DNA from: Collinsella sp.
GTDB taxonomy: Bacteria; Actinomycetota; Coriobacteriia; Coriobacteriales; Coriobacteriaceae
DNA: 35,491 nucleotides
Assembly (NCBI GenBank): GCA_020025115.1
Contig: JAHHSP010000001.1
Span: 1-35,491 of the forward strand
Direction: 5' to 3'
The translations under genes were made by a program, and so were the position numbers. Below are positions 32,601 to 35,491 of the stretch, piece by piece. Within the stretch, counting starts at the first letter, position 1, and every line of letters begins with the position of its first letter. Under the pieces are notes generated by a model. The model was not told where the DNA came from, did no database searches, and saw only the letters and a list, made by a program, of their open reading frames with translations.

Positions 32601-32957
32601 CTCTCGCTCCGCACGGTCCACGCCCGCCAACGTGAGCGCGAGCTCCACGTTGGCGAGAATCGTCTGATGCGGGATGAGGTTGTAACTCTGGAAGATGAAG
32701 CCCACGCGATGATTGCGATACGCATCCCATTCGGCATCCGCATAGTCGCGCGTCGAGGTTCCATTCACCACGATATCGCCCGAGTCGGCGCGATCGAAGC
32801 CGCCCAATATATTCAAGAACGTGGTCTTGCCAGAGCCCGATGGTCCCAGGACCGCCACGAATTCGCTATCCCGGAAGGTGACGGACACGCCGTCCAGGGC
32901 CCGCTGGACCAAGCCCCCGGTCTTATATGTCTTGCCGATGTCGCGAATCTCGATCAT
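29628..32957 (-). CDS. ABC transporter with fused MacB-type ATPase and FtsX-type permease, large extracytoplasmic domain
   Basis: A 1109-residue membrane protein. Residues 1-220 form an ATPase of the MacB/LolD type with Walker A GPSGSGKT at 38-45, LSGGQ at 142-146 and Walker B ending in E167. A first membrane span lies at about 270-292, then an extracytoplasmic region of over 600 residues, then three spans of an FtsX domain near the C terminus with the ERKKEIGILRAMGASKRNI motif. The extracytoplasmic part holds an Asp/Gly-rich linker and, at about residues 660-695, a run of pentapeptide-like repeats (FDLSG, LDFAG, FDMGG, VDIDI). Such transporters usually export peptides or drive envelope processes and do not import solutes. 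The start at 32957 has AGGTT upstream; an ATG five codons earlier has none. The gene lies 144 bp downstream of the AI-2E-family gene. Confidence 0.9.
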   Translation of the reverse strand: MIEIRDIGKTYKTGGLVQRALDGVSVTFRDSEFVAVLGPSGSGKTTFLNILGGFDRADSGDIVVNGTSTRDYADAEWDAYRNHRVGFIFQSYNLIPHQTILANVELALTLAGVDRAERERRARSALERVGLGAHVGKRPSQLSGGQMQRVAIARALVNDPEIVLADEPTGALDTETGIQVMDLLAEVAHERLVIMVTHNPQLAEDYATRIVRIKDGRLAGDTRPVTEGEAERAHAAAAHPDEGLAHRSSMGLLTALSLSFNNLMTKKGRTIMTAFAGSIGIIGIAAILALSNGVNGYIAKVEQDTLSSYPLTIARQSYDLTSMMTGDAAASGEGAPGGASDGSEVPSGDVGGDREVDPKQPIPIFTMLSDMFASVKSNDMASFKSFLDEDAKELEGEVSAIQYDYGITPLVYRPDTSEGPVRLSPNAMTTAMSGGASSAAMAGTMMTGATAFSEMIDNPELLDEQYDVVAGRWAKAADECVLVLSARGEVSDFTLYSMGVLDPAALDRMVERTMSGAGEVDVPEVAEDFTYDDALGMTFKVLAASDSYRRNAETGGWTDMSDDASFMAGQVNQGLDLKIVGIVQPSPTAKSAALSQGIAYTGGLTDELMKRAANSQIVRAQLAEPEVDVFTGKPFATLQEEAKHGIDLASLFSVDEAGLRAAFNIDAAKLGAGFDLSGLDFAGFDMGGVDIDISGALEGVDLAGALSGAPLPDFEGILGDLASDPVLDKNQLGLVSKLSGVFVQRFITGWLPAHGTGLHPGEPDFGERLVEQFVAYSRSTEPEGGSALLDEVAAVAGKPVADRLDKIVRAYVGDRLAPYMTTALKDVADAVSAQLATAVGTQLQEGLGRTFAAVAPQLAQRLAANMRQAFSVDGAAFARAIHFNMDAEDLASLMASYANAGRLTYDNNLTTLGYADEADPQSVSIYPVDFEAKDAVLGAIDRYNEGMRTAGEDDKVIVYTDYMGALMGSVTSIVNMISLVLIAFVSISLVVSSIMIGIITYISVLERKKEIGILRAMGASKRNIANVFNAETFIEGLIAGVLAIAVVAAVSLPVNAWALAVHHVEDVMRLPISSALILILISVALTVIAGLIPSRSAARRDPVEALRSE

Positions 32958-33002
32958 GCGCAACCTATCCATGTGGTGTCATATTCGCTTTTCGTACCCA
33001 CA

Positions 33003-33021
33003 TTCGCCGTGTTTAGGCGAA
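33003..33021. repeat. Small inverted repeat upstream of the ABC transporter gene
   Basis: TTCGCC (33003-33008) and GGCGAA (33016-33021) could pair around a 7-nt loop. Close by, GGCC-GAAA-GGCC (33068-33079) can form another hairpin. These may end the upstream AI-2E-family transcript or form a leader; no T-run is present. Confidence 0.3.
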
Positions 33022-33125
33022 CGCGGGGCACGACGCAAAGAGCCGATGCGGAAACGCCGATGAGGGGGGCCGAAAGGCCGAAGCCCATCCCCCGGCGGCG
33101 GTGGCTGGCAAATCCGTCCGAGGGC

Positions 33126-34280
33126 CTACTCCGAAAGCTCGCCCACGGCCACGCGCTCGGCAAGGCGCGCGTCGGTCCACTGGCGGGCAAGCTCGTAGAG
33201 CACCGCCACGATGGGAATGAAGAACACGATGCCCACGATGCCAAAGAGCTTGCCGCCTACAAGCGCGGCGATGAGGGTCCACAGCGCGGACAGCCCCACG
33301 GAGGAGCCCACCACATGCGGATAGATGAACTGGTTCTCGACGAACTGGACGGCCAGGTACACGATCACGCAGATAATCGCCTGGCCGGGCGAGGCGAGCA
33401 GGGTGAGGAACGCGCCGATGGCGCACGACGCAAATGCGCCCACATACGGCACGAAGGCGAAGACCGCGGTGAGGAAGCCGATAAGCCCGGCATACGGCAG
33501 TCGGAACAGGGAGAACGCGATGAAGATGAGCGTACCCAAGATACACGCCTCCAAGCACTGCCCCGAGAGGAACTTGGAGTACATGTCGGTCGCCAACGCC
33601 GCGACATGGCGGATGCGGGCGGCGTGGCGCGGGTCGAGATGCGCGTCCATCACACGGTCGACCTGGCGGCCGAGCACGCGCTTGCTCGCCAAAACGTACA
33701 CGGCGATGACAAAGGCGAACACCGTGCTCGAAACCACCGAGACGGTGGAGCGGGCGGCGGCGAACACCGAAGTGGCGATGGAGCCGAGGCCGAAATTCAT
33801 GAGCCCCTGCAGGCCCTCGGAGCGCGAGGCCGTCGCGGAAGGCTGCAGCCAGGCCATGAGCTTGTCCACCTCCACGCCCTCGGCCGCCAGGGCGCGCTCG
33901 ATGTCGGGCAGGCGCTCGGCGAGCAGGGGCGCGACGGAGCGAGCGGAGGCGATGAGCTCGGGCACGAGCATCGTGACGGCCACGACGGCCACGCCGGTGA
34001 TGGCGATGAGCACCAACACGATGCTCCCCGTCGTCACGAGACCCTGCTGAGGACGCCTATCCTCTGGAAGACGCTCGACCAGGCGGCCGATCAGGCGCTC
34101 CATGCCCGAAACGGGCACATTCAGCACGAAGGCGAATCCGAGGCCGAGCAGCACCGGGAAGAAGATGTCGATGACGGCTGACAGGGCGCCGATCACCACG
34201 TCGAGGTGCATGACGGCGGCGTACAGGCAGACCCCGAACGCGATCAACGAGGCGGCGCGGCGCGATTTCTCATCGGACAT
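33126..34280 (-). CDS. AI-2E family (PerM/YdiK-type) membrane permease
   Basis: A 384-residue polytopic membrane protein of the AI-2 exporter/PerM family; the family includes transporters with various or unknown substrates, so autoinducer export cannot be claimed. N-terminal spans (SLIAFGVCLYAAVMHL, FFPVLLGLGFAFVLNVPV), a soluble central segment, then spans carrying FVPYVGAFASCAIGAF, ENQFIYPHVVG and the terminal FGIVGIVFFIPIVAVLYEL are typical. ATG 34280 has AAGGAAG upstream; a further upstream in-frame start has no homology. It follows dltD by 114 nt, where a GGCGCCC/GGGCGCC pair (34301-34332) may form a weak hairpin. Confidence 0.9.
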   Translation of the reverse strand: MSDEKSRRAASLIAFGVCLYAAVMHLDVVIGALSAVIDIFFPVLLGLGFAFVLNVPVSGMERLIGRLVERLPEDRRPQQGLVTTGSIVLVLIAITGVAVVAVTMLVPELIASARSVAPLLAERLPDIERALAAEGVEVDKLMAWLQPSATASRSEGLQGLMNFGLGSIATSVFAAARSTVSVVSSTVFAFVIAVYVLASKRVLGRQVDRVMDAHLDPRHAARIRHVAALATDMYSKFLSGQCLEACILGTLIFIAFSLFRLPYAGLIGFLTAVFAFVPYVGAFASCAIGAFLTLLASPGQAIICVIVYLAVQFVENQFIYPHVVGSSVGLSALWTLIAALVGGKLFGIVGIVFFIPIVAVLYELARQWTDARLAERVAVGELSE

Positions 34281-34394
34281 GGGCTTCCTTACATGAGGGA
34301 GGCGCCCACGGCCCCTCAAGACCCCGGGCGCCACACGATTTTGAGCCTTATACCCAATCTTTTGCGCGCATCACACAGGCACCCACCCGCGTGC

Positions 34395-35491
34395 TCAATC
34401 GCCCACGGACAGCACGTCTCCGGACGGGGCGATATCGGCGCGGCCTGTTTTAAGGAAGGTGTAGATGGCCTTCGAATAGTATGCCGAGCCGAGCTCCGAG
34501 GGATGGGAGTAGTCACGCAGGAAATACCGGTCATACTCATGGCCGGAGAAATCCGCGACCTGAAATCCCGCATCGGCGGCCGCGTCGCGCACCATGCGAT
34601 AGTACTGTTGGCGGATCTCGCGCGTGTAGACGGTCCGGTCGTAGGCCTCCCCCTTGACGGGCTGAATCACGATGAGCGGCTCAACCCCCGTCTCGCGGCA
34701 CACGTCGAGGACCATCTTGAAGTCCTCGAACTCCTGCGAGCTGAAGTACGCGTCGCCTCGCACCTTCCAGTTCTTGTTCGCACCCTCAAGCCACGTCTCG
34801 AAATGCTTCCCGTACCAGGTGTCGTTCATTCCGAGGTCGTTGGCCGTCGCCTGAGACCGAGCGGCGCGATCGGCCTCGGTGAACACCGCATCCCAATCGG
34901 GGGCGCCGGTCGCGCGGACCGGTTGCGTGGTCGACGCGTCGTCCAAAGCATGGGAATCCCGTCCGTCCAGCGCCAGGTCGTGCGCGAGGCGCACGTCGGA
35001 TGCCAGGGTCCCCACCGCCTCGTCCACGTCGTGCACGAGGCGCTCGACGGGCCCCTCGTCCACGGGCTCCCCGGCACCGTACTCGGCCGCGCGCTCGGCC
35101 ACCCGACGCTTCAACTCATCCGAAATATCGCCGTTCTCCATGAACGCCTCGAAGGCCCCGGGCGAGTACACGCCGGGGAAATCACGCGCGGGGCGGCGGT
35201 AGGTCATGAACCATTGGATGCTCGGGAAAAGCACCACGCGCCGCGGAGCATCGGCCACGGAGGCAAAGGCGCCGATCTCGATGGCCTGCCACAGGTCCGC
35301 GCAACCCGCGCGACCCGCCATCAGGGTGCCCACATCGTAGGTACCGGGGGCGAGCAGATTGCCCGGATGGGAAAAGCCCGCCGACTTTGGATTAAGCTCC
35401 GAAGACCCGAACACCGGGGCGACCGACTCACCGCGCTCGACGCTGTTTTCATATTGGCCCCGCATGAGCTGCCAGCTCGACACCTCCTGCG
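34395..35491 (-). CDS. dltD: D-alanyl-lipoteichoic acid biosynthesis protein DltD, C-terminal part (runs off the right edge)
   Basis: DltD acts with DltA, B and C to add D-alanine to teichoic acids on the outer membrane face. The visible 365 codons include the nucleophile region FGSSEL, the conserved NDTWYGKHF-like segment, and the catalytic Asp and His in DYSHPSELG near the C terminus (D and H three residues apart). The frame stays open to the window edge; a GTG at 35483 with AGGAG before it looks like a start, but the membrane anchor that DltD needs would then be missing, so the true start is upstream. dltXABC would be expected beyond the edge. Confidence 0.9.
   Translation of the reverse strand, partial: QEVSSWQLMRGQYENSVERGESVAPVFGSSELNPKSAGFSHPGNLLAPGTYDVGTLMAGRAGCADLWQAIEIGAFASVADAPRRVVLFPSIQWFMTYRRPARDFPGVYSPGAFEAFMENGDISDELKRRVAERAAEYGAGEPVDEGPVERLVHDVDEAVGTLASDVRLAHDLALDGRDSHALDDASTTQPVRATGAPDWDAVFTEADRAARSQATANDLGMNDTWYGKHFETWLEGANKNWKVRGDAYFSSQEFEDFKMVLDVCRETGVEPLIVIQPVKGEAYDRTVYTREIRQQYYRMVRDAAADAGFQVADFSGHEYDRYFLRDYSHPSELGSAYYSKAIYTFLKTGRADIAPSGDVLSVGD

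Noticed and set aside
32220..34181. 653-codon open frame on the plus strand across two transporter genes
   Set aside because: Composition is Arg/His/Glu/Gly-rich nonsense spanning two well-supported minus-strand genes.
1..35491. tRNA genes, rRNA genes and CRISPR arrays
   Set aside because: No cloverleaf in the gaps, no rRNA-like stretch, and no regularly spaced direct repeats were seen.

Overview
The window is GC-rich chromosomal DNA, about 60 percent or more by eye, from a Gram-positive, actinobacterium-like organism. The combination of genes points to the Coriobacteriia, and Collinsella or a close relative is my best guess. The pointers are Firmicutes-like synteny (rplQ, ECF transporter, truA), a stand-alone argR, a dltD gene, two long U32-family proteins and a zinc-type S14. 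The genus is an inference and nothing in the sequence proves it. There are no tRNA or rRNA genes, CRISPR arrays or complete insertion sequences.

Layout from left to right. Positions 1-2860 hold the start of tyrS and a U32-family gene, both on the minus strand. A class A penicillin-binding protein follows on the plus strand (2999-5140) and ends at a perfect 19-bp inverted repeat. On the minus strand come a 33-codon membrane micro-ORF coupled to argR, then argR, truA and a three-in-one ECF transporter gene (ATPase-ATPase-EcfT). The ribosomal superoperon follows, transcribed leftward. Its promoter-distal half (29183 down to 23514) runs rplC-rplD-rplW-rplB-rpsS-rplV-rpsC-rplP-rpmC-rpsQ-rplN-rplX and closes with a hairpin plus T-rich tail. 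The second half (18979 down to 9205) runs rplE-rpsN-rpsH-rplF-rplR-rpsE-rpmD-rplO-secY-adk-map-infA-rpmJ-rpsM-rpsK-rpsD-rpoA-rplQ and ends at a UUCG-loop terminator. At the right end, on the minus strand, lie a MacB/FtsX-like ATPase-permease fusion, an AI-2E-family permease and the 3' part of dltD.

The most unusual feature is the break in the ribosomal superoperon between rplX and rplE. About 4.5 kb is interposed there: a second U32-family gene on the plus strand, a convergent Gfo/Idh/MocA-family oxidoreductase on the minus strand, a 22-bp perfect palindrome between them, and a 139-bp element bounded by a perfect 24-bp inverted repeat. Characterised U32 proteins (TrhP, RlhA) hydroxylate tRNA or 23S rRNA, so an RNA-modification gene set inside the ribosomal protein cluster is functionally suggestive. 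rpsJ (S10), usually first in this operon, is absent; rplC comes first behind its own promoter and leader of about 170 nt.

The genes fit together as a growth-linked core: ribosomal proteins, RNA polymerase alpha, IF-1, protein export (SecY), N-terminal methionine removal (Map), nucleotide balance (Adk), tRNA pseudouridylation (TruA) and vitamin or metal uptake energising (ECF). Cell-envelope genes (PBP, DltD, the FtsX-type transporter) flank this core.
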